Assembly (NCBI GenBank): GCA_035439445.1
Contig: DAORKG010000018.1
Coordinates: 1 to 64,000 of the forward strand
From: UBA4416 sp035439445
GTDB lineage: Bacteria; Bacteroidota; Bacteroidia; B-17B0; Aurantibacillaceae
Reading direction: 5' to 3'
Length of the DNA stretch: 64,000 nt
This document shows positions 16,103 through 24,214 of the stretch, in pieces. The notes under the pieces are model-generated. The model did no database searches and had not been told where the DNA came from. It saw only the letters and a list, made by a program, of their open reading frames with translations. The position numbers were made by a program, and so were the translations under genes. Position 1 is the stretch's first letter. Each line of letters begins with the position of its first letter.

Positions 16103-19100
16103 TTATTTAGTGATTAAATAATTGATTTGAATGATTGTTTCGTTTAAAATTTTAACTACATCTAAATAGTTTGATTGGATTGATATTGCCTGATTGGTAA
16201 GTAGAACCCATTCTAGATAATTGATTTCACCGTTAATAAATTGCTTATTGGCTGTTTCAATAATAAGTTTAGCATTTTTTAAAGCCGTAGCTTCATAATA
16301 TTTAACAGTTTCTGCATGAGTTTGGTACCTTTTTAACAGACTTTGATATTGGTTTTGTAACAAGTTTTTTTCTAACTGATAGTTAATGTCCGAAATATTC
16401 TGATTGATTTTAGCAGCATTGATTTTTGCTTTTTGAGAACCAAAAAATAAAGGAATTCCTAAACCAACTTGTACGGATTGAAAACGAGAGGAGTAGTTAT
16501 ATGTAATATTATCTGAGCCAGTTCCTTTCATTGTCATGTTATTATATCCTAAATTTATATCTGGTAAGAATTTTGATTTTTCTAGTTTTCTATTTATTCC
16601 AGATATCTTTTTTTGCTGCTCCATTATTTTTAAATACGGATGTTGGTTTACTATACTACTATCCAAACTAATTGCCAGTTCTAATTTTGGATTTGTTTCA
16701 GTTGGAATATATCTAGTTACAGAGTTTAATAATAAATCAAACTGTAATTGAGTAATTTCTATATCCTGTTGCAATTGCTTTAACTGAATAGCTATTTCTC
16801 CTCGTTGAGATTCGGCAGTTGTCTTTTCTAAAACATTACTTTCTCCTTTTGTAAAACGTAATTTAGCTTTGTCTAAAAATGCAGCGTATATACTGTCATT
16901 TTTTAAGAGTAAATGTTCTTTGTTTTTTAAGTAGAGGTAGGTATAGAAAATCTCTCTCACTAGTTTTTTTGTATCTGCTTCTTTTAAAGCAACACTTAAT
17001 ACAGATGATTTCCATTCTTCATTTAATAATCGTTTTTGATTTATGTATACAGTAGGGAAATTGAAGGACTGATTTACACTTAAACGATTATCGTAAAATG
17101 CACTATTGATTTGTCCGTATTCAGCCATCATATTTGTTTGAGGAATGGAGGCGGCTGTTTTTATTATTTTTTTCTGATAATCAGATTTCAGCTTTTCATT
17201 TTTGATTGATGAATTATTTTTTAAAGCTGTATCAATAGCGGCTTGCAAATTAATAGGAAATTGTGCTTTAGCTTGCAATGAGAAAAAACCTAATATTAAT
17301 GTAACTACTAAAGTTGAATTTGCCTTCGTCTTTACTTTCACTCCCTTTTCGAAAAGGATATACAAAATCGGTAAAACAAATAACGTTAAGAAAGTAGCAA
17401 TCATTAATCCTCCAATCACAACTGTAGCTAAAGGACGTTGCACTTCGGCACCGGCACCATTACTAATTGCCATTGGTAAAAATCCTAATGAAGCTACAAA
17501 GGCTGTCATCATAACCGGACGCAAACGAACTTTAGTTCCCATTAACACAATGCGTTGTATGTTTTTTAATCCTTCTTTTTTGAGTCGGTTAAATTCGGCA
17601 ATTAATACAATACCATTTAAAACGGCAACTCCAAATAAGGCAATAAAACCAACTCCTGCACTAATACTAAAAGGCATACCTCTTAATGCTAAAAAGAAAA
17701 TACCACCAATAGCTGATAAAGGAATGGCAGAGTAGATTAGTAATCCATGTTTCACTGAATTAAAAGCAAAAAATAATAAAATAAAAATCATTACTAGAGA
17801 AACTGGAACAGCAATCATTAAACGTTGTTTGGCAGCGTTTAAATTTTCAAAGGCACCACCGTATGTTACATAATAGCCAGATGGAAATTTGATAGAAGCA
17901 TCCACTTTTTGTTGTAATTCATTGACGACACTTTGCACATCTCTGCCTCTCACATTAAAACCAACCACAATTCTACGCTTCGCATCTTCACGTTGTATTT
18001 GATTTGGTCCGTTTTTAATATTCACATTTGCTAATTGATACAATGGTATTTGAGTTCCTAGAGGAGTAGGGATGAGAATGTTTTGTATGTCATCTAAGTT
18101 TTTACGTTTATTTGTATGTAAACGTACTACTAAATCAAAACGCTTTTCGCCTTCAAATACAAGGCCTGAACTTTGTCCTGCAAATGCAGTATTTACAATT
18201 TTATTGACATCTTCAATTGTTAAATTGTATTGAGCTATAACAGATCTGTTATAGTCAATAATTATTTCAGGCATACCGGTAACGGGTTCCACATATAAAT
18301 TTTTTGCACCTTCAACATGATTGACAATTTCACCTAGTTTTTTAGCATACGCAGAGAGTGTATCTAGGTTTTCTCCAAATATTTTACAAACCACATCTTG
18401 TTTTGCCCCAGTCATTAATTCGTTAAAGCGCATTTGAACAGGGAATTGAAAACTAGTTGTTACACCGGGAACATCAGCTACTGCTTTACCCATTTTTTCG
18501 GCTAATTCAGGAAAAGTTTCTGCAGATGTCCACTCTTTTTTGTCTTTTAAAATAACCATCATATCGGCTGCTTCCATTGGCATAGGGTCAGTTGGTACTT
18601 CGCCACTACCAATTTTAGTAACCACTTTAATCACTTCCGGAAACTGAGTTTTTAAAATATGCGCTGTCTTTTGAGTGTTATCAATAGTAGTTTTAATACT
18701 ACTTCCTGTTAATACTCTTGTTTCAACTGCAAAATCACCTTCTTCAAGGGCTGGTATAAACTCACCGCCTAAAAATGTTAATGTTATTACAGCTGAAACA
18801 AACATTAGTACTACAGTTGTGATCACAATTTTTGGATAACGTAACACTTTTGCTAAAGTGTTTTGATATCCCTTTTCTACCCATATCATCAATTTATCTG
18901 AAATGTTAGGAGAGTGCTTTGTTTTTTTACTTAAGAATAAAGCACTCATCATTGGTATATAAGTTAATGATAAAACAAAGGCGCCTAATAAAGCAAAAGC
19001 AACAGTTTGAGCCATTGGTTTAAACATTTTCCCTTCAATACCTTGTAAAGTAAATATTGGTAAATAAACAACTAAAATGATGATTTGACCAAATACCGCA

Positions 19101-20452
19101 CTATTCATCATTTTACTTGCGGAGTGATTGACTTCATTATCCATTTGCTCTTGATTTAATTGAGCGATATGTTTGAATTTTTTGCCATGAGAAAGTTGAT
19201 GCATGACAGCTTCAACAATTATGACAGCTCCATCTACAATTAAACCAAAATCCAATGCGCCTAAGCTCATTAGGTTACCGCTTACACCAAAAGTGTTCAT
19301 TAATATAATTGCAAATAACATAGCTAGTGGAATAACTGAAGCTACCAAAAGCCCAGCCCTGAAATTTCCAAGGAACAGAACCAAAACAAAAATGACAATT
19401 AACGCACCTTCTAATAAGTTCTGTTCTACAGTTCCGATGGCATTATTAACCATTTTAGTTCTATCCAAGAATGGTTCAATAACAACACCTTCCGGTAATG
19501 TTTTTTGGATTTGAGCAACTCTGTCTTTCACGTTTTTGATTACATCGCTGCTATTTGCTCCCTTTAACATCATCACAACTGCACCTGATACTTCTCCTTT
19601 ATCATTATAGCACATGGCACCATAACGTGTTGCATGTCCAATTTTCACATCTGCAACATCTCTAATAAATAAAGGCGTTCCATCATCTGTAGCTTTAATA
19701 GCAATATTATTAATATCATCTTCACTACCAATTAATCCTTCACTTCTTATGAATAAAACAGTTGGTCCTTTTTCGATATAAGTACCCCCAGTGTTTTGAT
19801 TGTTTTTTTCGAGAGCATTAAAAACATCATGAATAGTTATATTATAGGATTGTAGCTTATTGGGATTGACCGCTATTTCATATTGCTTTAATTTTCCACC
19901 AAAGCTGCTCACTTCTGCCACACCTTTTACTCCGAGTAATTGACGTCTTACGAGCCAGTCTTGTATAGTACGAAGAGACGTTTCGTCATATTTGTTTTCA
20001 TAACCTTCTTTTGCTCTAACAACGTATTGGTATATTTCACCTAAACCAGTTGAAACCGGACCAAGCTCTGGGTTTCCAATGCCTTGTGGGATTTGTGATT
20101 TAACGTTTTGTAAACGTTCCGCAACCTGTTGTCTTGCCCAATAAATATCAGTCTCGTCATTAAATACTATTGTAACTAGAGATAAGCCGAAGCGAGAGAA
20201 ACTTCGAATTTCTTTTAAACCGGATATGTTATTGTTTGCTTGTTCTATTGGAAATGTCACTAAGCGTTCAATATCAGTAGCACCAAATGATGGCGCCACT
20301 GTAATAACTTGTACCTGGTTGTTTGTAATGTCTGGAACAGCATCTATAGGTAACTTGGTTATCTCGTATGTTCCATAACCAATAAGGGCAATAATAAATA
20401 GCCCTATAATGAGTTTGTTTTTGATTGAAAAATCAATGATTTTATTTAGCAT
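16103..20452 (-). CDS. czcA: CzcA-type RND pump fused to TolC-like domain
   Basis: Residues 1 to about 1035 form a heavy-metal (HME) RND proton antiporter. The transmembrane-4 motif DFGLIVDGAVIIVE carries the two Asp and one Glu required for proton relay in CzcA-type pumps, supporting export of divalent or monovalent heavy metals; the ion is not certain. From about residue 1045 a second signal-like hydrophobic segment ending in QAKAQ precedes a TolC-like coiled-coil domain (about 1065-1449), giving 1449 residues in total. Such fusions occur in Bacteroidota and presumably tie pump and outer-membrane channel to one polypeptide, although the TolC part must reach the outer membrane. The operon continues into the adaptor gene. 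Confidence 0.93.
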   Translation of the reverse strand: MLNKIIDFSIKNKLIIGLFIIALIGYGTYEITKLPIDAVPDITNNQVQVITVAPSFGATDIERLVTFPIEQANNNISGLKEIRSFSRFGLSLVTIVFNDETDIYWARQQVAERLQNVKSQIPQGIGNPELGPVSTGLGEIYQYVVRAKEGYENKYDETSLRTIQDWLVRRQLLGVKGVAEVSSFGGKLKQYEIAVNPNKLQSYNITIHDVFNALEKNNQNTGGTYIEKGPTVLFIRSEGLIGSEDDINNIAIKATDDGTPLFIRDVADVKIGHATRYGAMCYNDKGEVSGAVVMMLKGANSSDVIKNVKDRVAQIQKTLPEGVVIEPFLDRTKMVNNAIGTVEQNLLEGALIVIFVLVLFLGNFRAGLLVASVIPLAMLFAIILMNTFGVSGNLMSLGALDFGLIVDGAVIIVEAVMHQLSHGKKFKHIAQLNQEQMDNEVNHSASKMMNSAVFGQIIILVVYLPIFTLQGIEGKMFKPMAQTVAFALLGAFVLSLTYIPMMSALFLSKKTKHSPNISDKLMIWVEKGYQNTLAKVLRYPKIVITTVVLMFVSAVITLTFLGGEFIPALEEGDFAVETRVLTGSSIKTTIDNTQKTAHILKTQFPEVIKVVTKIGSGEVPTDPMPMEAADMMVILKDKKEWTSAETFPELAEKMGKAVADVPGVTTSFQFPVQMRFNELMTGAKQDVVCKIFGENLDTLSAYAKKLGEIVNHVEGAKNLYVEPVTGMPEIIIDYNRSVIAQYNLTIEDVNKIVNTAFAGQSSGLVFEGEKRFDLVVRLHTNKRKNLDDIQNILIPTPLGTQIPLYQLANVNIKNGPNQIQREDAKRRIVVGFNVRGRDVQSVVNELQQKVDASIKFPSGYYVTYGGAFENLNAAKQRLMIAVPVSLVMIFILLFFAFNSVKHGLLIYSAIPLSAIGGIFFLALRGMPFSISAGVGFIALFGVAVLNGIVLIAEFNRLKKEGLKNIQRIVLMGTKVRLRPVMMTAFVASLGFLPMAISNGAGAEVQRPLATVVIGGLMIATFLTLFVLPILYILFEKGVKVKTKANSTLVVTLILGFFSLQAKAQFPINLQAAIDTALKNNSSIKNEKLKSDYQKKIIKTAASIPQTNMMAEYGQINSAFYDNRLSVNQSFNFPTVYINQKRLLNEEWKSSVLSVALKEADTKKLVREIFYTYLYLKNKEHLLLKNDSIYAAFLDKAKLRFTKGESNVLEKTTAESQRGEIAIQLKQLQQDIEITQLQFDLLLNSVTRYIPTETNPKLELAISLDSSIVNQHPYLKIMEQQKKISGINRKLEKSKFLPDINLGYNNMTMKGTGSDNITYNYSSRFQSVQVGLGIPLFFGSQKAKINAAKINQNISDINYQLEKNLLQNQYQSLLKRYQTHAETVKYYEATALKNAKLIIETANKQFINGEINYLEWVLLTNQAISIQSNYLDVVKILNETIIQINYLITK

Positions 20453-20545
20453 AATGTTGTTGTTAATTTTTATTTGATAGGAAACACATCAAAAACCATA
20501 GACATATATTAATTGCCCGTATGATTTTTGAAAATCAAAAATTAA

Positions 20546-20935
20546 TTAGCAAGATTTTGGCGGTTGCCAGATAGAAGATAAATAAGCAGAGCTTATGAAA
20601 TCTGAAGAATAGGTATTGTAAATTTTAGATTCAATAGGGGCTGATTTAATAGCTAATTGAACACTATTAAAAGGATTAAAGCCTATATTAGTAATGTTAC
20701 CTCCATCATGATTGGATTTGAATGGTAACTGCATATCTTTTGTTTTATCTCCATCACCATCATCTGATGAAGTATAGTGTTGTATCAAGAAATCAATCAG
20801 AGTGGTTGTTTTATCTTCAAATTGGTGTTCTTTAAAATGCGCCACAAGATTAGGTAACTTGAATAACTCATGCAGTTCTGTAGCAGAAACTACATAAATA
20901 GATAAAAATAATATGGCTATTAGTTTTTTCAACAA
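20546..20935 (-). CDS. Small secreted protein of metal-efflux operon
   Basis: A 129-residue protein with a signal peptide (about 1-18) and no domain of known function. The LHELFKLPNLVAHFKEH segment with four His across it, an Asp/Gly-rich stretch (SSDDGDGDK), KSNHDGG and a C-terminal IWQPPKSC motif resemble small proteins found ahead of heavy-metal RND operons in Bacteroidota. The His/Asp content suggests a periplasmic metal-binding accessory, an inference. It opens the operon, 93 bp before the pump. The start is TTG (20935 or the adjacent TTG at 20932), only 2-5 nt beyond a perfect -7 box, implying a leaderless message. Confidence 0.75.
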   Translation of the reverse strand: MLKKLIAILFLSIYVVSATELHELFKLPNLVAHFKEHQFEDKTTTLIDFLIQHYTSSDDGDGDKTKDMQLPFKSNHDGGNITNIGFNPFNSVQLAIKSAPIESKIYNTYSSDFISSAYLSSIWQPPKSC

Positions 20936-20937
20936 AA

Positions 20938-20945
20938 CAAATGTA
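20938..20945 (-). promoter_or_regulatory. -7 promoter box of metal-efflux operon
   Basis: On the minus strand TACATTTG, a perfect TAnnTTTG box, ending 2 nt before the first possible TTG start codon. Confidence 0.55.
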
Positions 20946-21007
20946 TGAATAAAAAATGAAACATCAACTAGTGTATTGGTTCAATAGTTTGGATACTAAA
21001 ATGTATT

Positions 21008-21021
21008 GTAACAAAAGTAAC
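21008..21021. promoter_or_regulatory. Crp/Fnr-type dyad 1 (rhodanese operon)
   Basis: GTAACAAAAGTAAC, one mismatch from GTAAC-N4-GTTAC. The centre is 36.5 bp upstream of the end of the -7-like box GACCTTTG (21044-21051), the same spacing as the sites at 22503 and 24097. Confidence 0.6.
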
Positions 21022-21043
21022 AGTTAAATAATTTTTTTATAAT

Positions 21044-21051
21044 GACCTTTG
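21044..21051 (+). promoter_or_regulatory. -7-like box of rhodanese operon
   Basis: GACCTTTG, one mismatch from TAnnTTTG, placed 36.5 bp from the dyad centre at 21008-21021. Confidence 0.45.
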
Positions 21052-21077
21052 CTGAACAATTTTAAATAATAAATAAT

Positions 21078-21335
21078 ATGAAAAATGAAATTATAATAGA
21101 TGTAAGAACTGAAGATGAATGGGAAATGGATGGCCATGCAAAATGTTCAGTGAATTATCCTTTGGATATGTTTGATGACAAAATAGAAGAATTAAAAAAA
21201 TATGATAAAATAACATTAGTTTGTCGAAGTGGAGGCAGGGCTGGTGTGGCAAAAAGTATGTTAATTAATGCAGGTTATGATAAGCCAATCGAAAACTTAG
21301 GTCCTTGGCAAAATGTTTCATGTAGTTCAAATTAA
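21078..21335 (+). CDS. Single-domain rhodanese
   Basis: An 85-residue cytoplasmic rhodanese-like protein (GlpE/PspE size). It begins with the typical DVRTEDEW and carries the active-site loop CRSGGRA near residue 49, with the persulfide-forming Cys present. It probably shuttles sulfane sulfur between donors and thiol acceptors. An extra Cys near the C-terminus (NVSCSSN) is notable. It opens a run of four closely packed genes (gaps of 2 bp, an overlap, and 31 bp) and is preceded by a Crp/Fnr-type dyad. Confidence 0.92.
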   Translation: MKNEIIIDVRTEDEWEMDGHAKCSVNYPLDMFDDKIEELKKYDKITLVCRSGGRAGVAKSMLINAGYDKPIENLGPWQNVSCSSN

Positions 21336-21337
21336 AT

Positions 21338-21577
21338 ATGAGAGATTTGAGTTCATGGTCTTTCATGCGAATACTTAGGTTAGTAGCTGGAGTTTTTGCT
21401 ATAGTGCAGGCGTTTATTACTGTGGATATAGTATTAGGTGTTTTAGGTTTAATAGTAGGAGGAATGGCACTATTGAACATGGGATGCTGTGGTAATGGCG
21501 CATGTAATACCAGTTATAAAAAAGTAAATCAAAATTCAAAAACTATAGATGTTGATTATGAAGAGGTTGTTACATAA
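21338..21577 (+). CDS. Small membrane protein with GCCGNGAC motif
   Basis: A 79-residue protein with two hydrophobic segments (about residues 9-29 and 31-48) forming an inner-membrane hairpin, followed by the cysteine motif GCCGNGAC and a polar tail. The hydrophobic pattern resembles YgaP/DUF2892 membrane domains that accompany rhodaneses. The three closely spaced cysteines could bind a metal or carry sulfane sulfur; this is inference. It starts 2 bp after the rhodanese stop, and its 3' end overlaps the next gene. Confidence 0.75.
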   Translation: MRDLSSWSFMRILRLVAGVFAIVQAFITVDIVLGVLGLIVGGMALLNMGCCGNGACNTSYKKVNQNSKTIDVDYEEVVT

Positions 21578-21767
21578 GCATAAACTTATAATCATTGGAG
21601 TAATAGCAGGCGCTATTGCAGGATATATGTATTTTTATTTTGTAGGATGCGCCAGCGGAACTTGTGCCATCACGTCTAGCCCTATAAATAGTACATTGTA
21701 TTTTGCTTTATTAGGTGGGCTTGTAATGAATATATTAAAACCTGAGCCTAAAAAAGAAATTAAATAA
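21558..21767 (+). CDS. DUF6132-family small membrane protein
   Basis: A 69-residue protein with two membrane segments and the family signature VGCASGTCAITSSPINSTLYFALLG region, in which a GC-x(3)-TC motif lies between the helices. This is the DUF6132 pattern found across Bacteroidota near rhodanese and thioredoxin genes. The two cysteines may act on sulfur or redox partners at the membrane; no activity is established from sequence. An ATG at 21549 would add three residues; 21558 (MKRLLHK) is preferred because positively charged residues then follow directly. It overlaps the preceding gene by about 20 bp. Confidence 0.8.
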   Translation: MKRLLHKHKLIIIGVIAGAIAGYMYFYFVGCASGTCAITSSPINSTLYFALLGGLVMNILKPEPKKEIK

Positions 21768-21798
21768 TTATTAATTGAGATAAATTTTTTAAATAAAA

Positions 21799-22506
21799 AT
21801 GAAAAAGCAATATTTTATACTATTACTAATTTTTATTATGTCTATAAGTTCATGTACAAATGGACAAAATTCGAAATTTAGTTTGTCTGCAACAGAGTTT
21901 GACGCTCAGTTAAAAAGTAATTCAACTGCACCTGTTGTGGATGTTAGAACACCAGATGAATTTTCGAAAGGGCATTTACAAAATGCCTTAAATATTGATT
22001 GGAATGGAAATACTTTTGATGCAGAAATTGCCAAATTAGATAAATCGAAACCCGTATTTGTGTATTGTTTAAGTGGTGGCAGAAGCGGTCAGGCAGCTGC
22101 AAAAATGAGAGCTGATGGCTTTAAAGAAGTATATGAATTACAAGGTGGTATTATGAAATGGAGAGGTGCAAATTTACCTGAAACAACTAGTACTGCGATA
22201 CTGTCTATGGGAATGAGTAAACAACATTACGATTCATTATTGATATCTGATAAATTTGTGTTAATTGATTTTTATGCTGACTGGTGCGCACCATGTAAAA
22301 AAATGAAACCTTATTTAGAGGAAATTACTCATCAGATGGATAGTACAGTAAAAGTAGTTAGGATTAATGCAGATGATAATAAACCTTTGATGAAAGATTT
22401 AGCTATTGATGAATTACCTACTTTATTGATTTATAAAAAAGGAATTGTGACATGGCGTCATTCGGGCTATATTTCTAAAGAAGATGTTTTAAAACAGCTT
22501 AAGTAA
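21799..22506 (+). CDS. Rhodanese-thioredoxin fusion lipoprotein
   Basis: A 235-residue periplasm-facing lipoprotein: signal MKKQYFILLLIFIMSISSC with Cys19 as the lipid anchor, a rhodanese domain (about 35-130) with DVRTPDEF and active-site CLSGGRSG, then a thioredoxin domain (about 135-235) with WCAPC near residue 163. Fusion of a sulfurtransferase and a dithiol oxidoreductase suggests that persulfide formed on the rhodanese Cys is reduced or passed on by the thioredoxin site. It is the last gene of the block starting at 21078; the perfect dyad at 22503 overlaps its end. Confidence 0.92.
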   Translation: MKKQYFILLLIFIMSISSCTNGQNSKFSLSATEFDAQLKSNSTAPVVDVRTPDEFSKGHLQNALNIDWNGNTFDAEIAKLDKSKPVFVYCLSGGRSGQAAAKMRADGFKEVYELQGGIMKWRGANLPETTSTAILSMGMSKQHYDSLLISDKFVLIDFYADWCAPCKKMKPYLEEITHQMDSTVKVVRINADDNKPLMKDLAIDELPTLLIYKKGIVTWRHSGYISKEDVLKQLK

Positions 22507-22518
22507 CAATTGTTACTT
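22501..22518. promoter_or_regulatory. Crp/Fnr-type dyad 2 (perfect palindrome)
   Basis: AAGTAACAATTGTTACTT is an 18-bp perfect palindrome containing GTAAC-AATT-GTTAC (22503-22516). Its centre is 36.5 bp upstream of the end of TACTTTTA (22539-22546), the -7-like box of the DUF2892 gene. Confidence 0.7.
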
Positions 22519-22538
22519 TGTTTTAATAAAATACTAAT

Positions 22539-22546
22539 TACTTTTA
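22539..22546 (+). promoter_or_regulatory. -7-like box of DUF2892 gene
   Basis: TACTTTTA, one mismatch from TAnnTTTG, 32 nt before the ATG at 22579. Confidence 0.5.
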
Positions 22547-22578
22547 CTTCATAAATTAATAACCAAAAAATATATATT

Positions 22579-22785
22579 ATGAAAAAGAACATGGGAAACA
22601 TCGATAGAATTATAAGAATATTAGTTGCAATTGTTATTGCTGTATTATTCTTTACAAATGTTATTTCCGGAACATTAGGACTTGTACTTTTAGTATTAGC
22701 AGGTGTATTTGTATTAACCAGTTTAATTAGTTTTTGTCCGTTATATACTTTGGTTGGTATTAATACATGCCCTAAGGATAAATAA
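22579..22785 (+). CDS. DUF2892 (YgaP-like) membrane protein
   Basis: A 68-residue protein of the DUF2892 family: MGNIDRIIRILVAIVIAVLFF starts the first membrane helix, a second helix follows, and the C-terminus has the typical CPLYTLVGINTC with two cysteines. In YgaP this domain is fused to a rhodanese; here it is a separate gene next to rhodaneses, supporting a role in sulfane-sulfur or cyanide/thiocyanate handling at the membrane. It has its own dyad-controlled promoter and a terminator. Confidence 0.9.
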   Translation: MKKNMGNIDRIIRILVAIVIAVLFFTNVISGTLGLVLLVLAGVFVLTSLISFCPLYTLVGINTCPKDK

Positions 22786-22804
22786 ATATCATTTTTTAAA
22801 ATTC

Positions 22805-22840
22805 ATAAAAAAGCCTCTAAATTTTAGAGGCTTTTTTATT
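22805..22840. terminator. Bidirectional terminator
   Basis: AAAAAAGCCTCTAA and TTTTAGAGGCTTTTTT arms between two convergent genes. Confidence 0.85.
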
Positions 22841-22846
22841 TTTTGA

Positions 22847-23242
22847 TTAATCTATCCATTTTGGATTTCGTCTGTCGCTTGCTGAGTCTTTTATTTTTAT
22901 ATGATAAAACGATTTCAGTTTATCAGCCAGAGCAAAAATTTCTTCTTTGTCTTTGCTTTCATGAACAATTAGTTTTCGGTTTTTGTTATAAACTAAACTC
23001 AATTGATAAACCGCTCCATGACCATCTTCAAAATCTTCGGGTACACATCCTTCACATTTGATATAAAGCGTTTTAAATAACAAAATATAATCGAATTTTG
23101 GTGTTTTTTTCCACGAACCCGATGTCATTCCCAAAACACTTTCATATGTTTTATACAAACCTTTATCTAAATCAAGTTGTGTCCCCATTTTTCTGAAGAA
23201 ATTAGAACTGGCTCTTTTTCCATCTATCATTTGAGTTTCCAT
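22847..23242 (-). CDS. Uncharacterised cytoplasmic protein
   Basis: I do not recognise this 131-residue protein. It has no signal or membrane segment, mixed alpha/beta character, one CEGC motif (about residue 63-66) and a basic C-terminus. It is transcribed divergently from the gene at 23384, and the dyad at 23290-23303 lies between them. Its predicted -7 box (minus-strand TAACTTTA, 23259-23266) ends 37.5 bp from the dyad centre, so activation by the same Crp/Fnr factor as the sulfur genes is plausible. Confidence 0.7.
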   Translation of the reverse strand: METQMIDGKRASSNFFRKMGTQLDLDKGLYKTYESVLGMTSGSWKKTPKFDYILLFKTLYIKCEGCVPEDFEDGHGAVYQLSLVYNKNRKLIVHESKDKEEIFALADKLKSFYHIKIKDSASDRRNPKWID

Positions 23243-23258
23243 AATGTTTATTTTTAAG

Positions 23259-23266
23259 TAAAGTTA
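23259..23266 (-). promoter_or_regulatory. -7-like box of the 22847-23242 gene
   Basis: Minus-strand TAACTTTA, one mismatch from TAnnTTTG; 37.5 bp from the dyad centre. Confidence 0.45.
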
Positions 23267-23289
23267 CATTATCAATTATCTATTTAGCG

Positions 23290-23303
23290 GTAACAATAGT
23301 TAC
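23290..23303. promoter_or_regulatory. Crp/Fnr-type dyad 3 (divergent promoter region)
   Basis: GTAAC-AATA-GTTAC with perfect half-sites, between the divergent genes at 22847-23242 and 23384-24100. Confidence 0.65.
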
Positions 23304-23383
23304 ATAAACAATTGCTTAACATAAATTGTTATGTAATTGTAATTTTGATTTTATTTACCTTTACATGACTAATCTTATTTGAA

Positions 23384-24100
23384 ATGGATATTCTAAGAGA
23401 TTTAAAGTTACAAAGACAAAAAAATATAGAATTTGTTCAAAATAGTTTGCTAGAGGAAGCTTACTCAATTTTAAAAGGAGATTTTTCTACCAATAACAAG
23501 CTTGGTTTGAACACAGCGTCTCTTAATTCAGATTCACTTGTTATTTCTGAAAAAAAGTTGAATTCGGAAAATATATATTCTGAAAAGGATATTAAAAATT
23601 GTTGCGTAAAGTATTCTTTACGTTTTTTAAATAGTAAAATTTATAAATCAGAGTTGCCTTATGATGCCCATATTAAAAGCTCTGCTTTTGAGATTGAAAT
23701 AGGAAAATTTTTAGATTTTAAGATTCTTACAGAGGTGTCAAATTTTACTTCTCCTTTTCCAAATACACAACAGTTGCTGTTTGCAGATATAGGTAATGGA
23801 GAGTATTATTTTATTTGTCAGTGGGGAAGAGAATATTCATCTTATCGAAAAATAGCTTCATTTCCATACAGAAATATTGAGTATTTATTTTTGTACATAT
23901 TATTGCTCTCAGGTATTTTAACCATTGTTACCCCAACAACATTTATTACAACTAAGCCAAATATTGATTATTTCTCAATGATTAGAATGGCTTATTTCTT
24001 TTGGTGTGTCATTTTTATATCCTCTATTTTCACATACTATGTGATAGGTATACGCAAAGGATTGAATAATTCACTGTGGGACAATAGCTCATTTCTGTAA
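23384..24100 (+). CDS. Uncharacterised protein with C-terminal membrane hairpin
   Basis: I do not recognise this 238-residue protein. A soluble N-terminal part of about 165 residues is followed by two hydrophobic segments (about 166-188 and 198-221) that would anchor it in the inner membrane. Two Cys sit in NCCVKYSLRFLNSKIY near residue 64, a dual-Cys element that may be functional. The upstream near-consensus -7 box TACCTTTA (23356-23363) supports the ATG used. The gene is flanked on both sides by GTAAC-N4-GTTAC dyads; the downstream one overlaps its stop codon. Confidence 0.65.
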   Translation: MDILRDLKLQRQKNIEFVQNSLLEEAYSILKGDFSTNNKLGLNTASLNSDSLVISEKKLNSENIYSEKDIKNCCVKYSLRFLNSKIYKSELPYDAHIKSSAFEIEIGKFLDFKILTEVSNFTSPFPNTQQLLFADIGNGEYYFICQWGREYSSYRKIASFPYRNIEYLFLYILLLSGILTIVTPTTFITTKPNIDYFSMIRMAYFFWCVIFISSIFTYYVIGIRKGLNNSLWDNSSFL

Positions 24101-24110
24101 CTTTTGTTAC
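24097..24110. promoter_or_regulatory. Crp/Fnr-type dyad 4 (microprotein / MBL-rhodanese)
   Basis: GTAAC-TTTT-GTTAC with perfect half-sites. The centre is 36.5 bp upstream of the end of TTCCTTTG (24133-24140). Confidence 0.65.
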
Positions 24111-24132
24111 CATTCTTTAAAAAATTAATAAG

Positions 24133-24140
24133 TTCCTTTG
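24133..24140 (+). promoter_or_regulatory. -7-like box before microprotein and MBL-rhodanese genes
   Basis: TTCCTTTG, one mismatch from TAnnTTTG, in fixed spacing to dyad 4. Confidence 0.5.
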
Positions 24141-24214
24141 AAAACTGATTTTCATCATACTTAGTTTCGAATGACTATCCGAAATTTGTACAGTAAAAAT
24201 TAAAAATACATATT

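Noticed and set aside
17202..17735. 177-codon plus-strand frame opposite czcA
   Set aside because: Antisense shadow of a strongly supported gene; composition reflects the complement of hydrophobic codons.
23317..23333. Second palindrome (AACAT...TGTT) near dyad 3
   Set aside because: AT-rich and with a different half-site from GTAAC-N4-GTTAC; could be chance in this composition.
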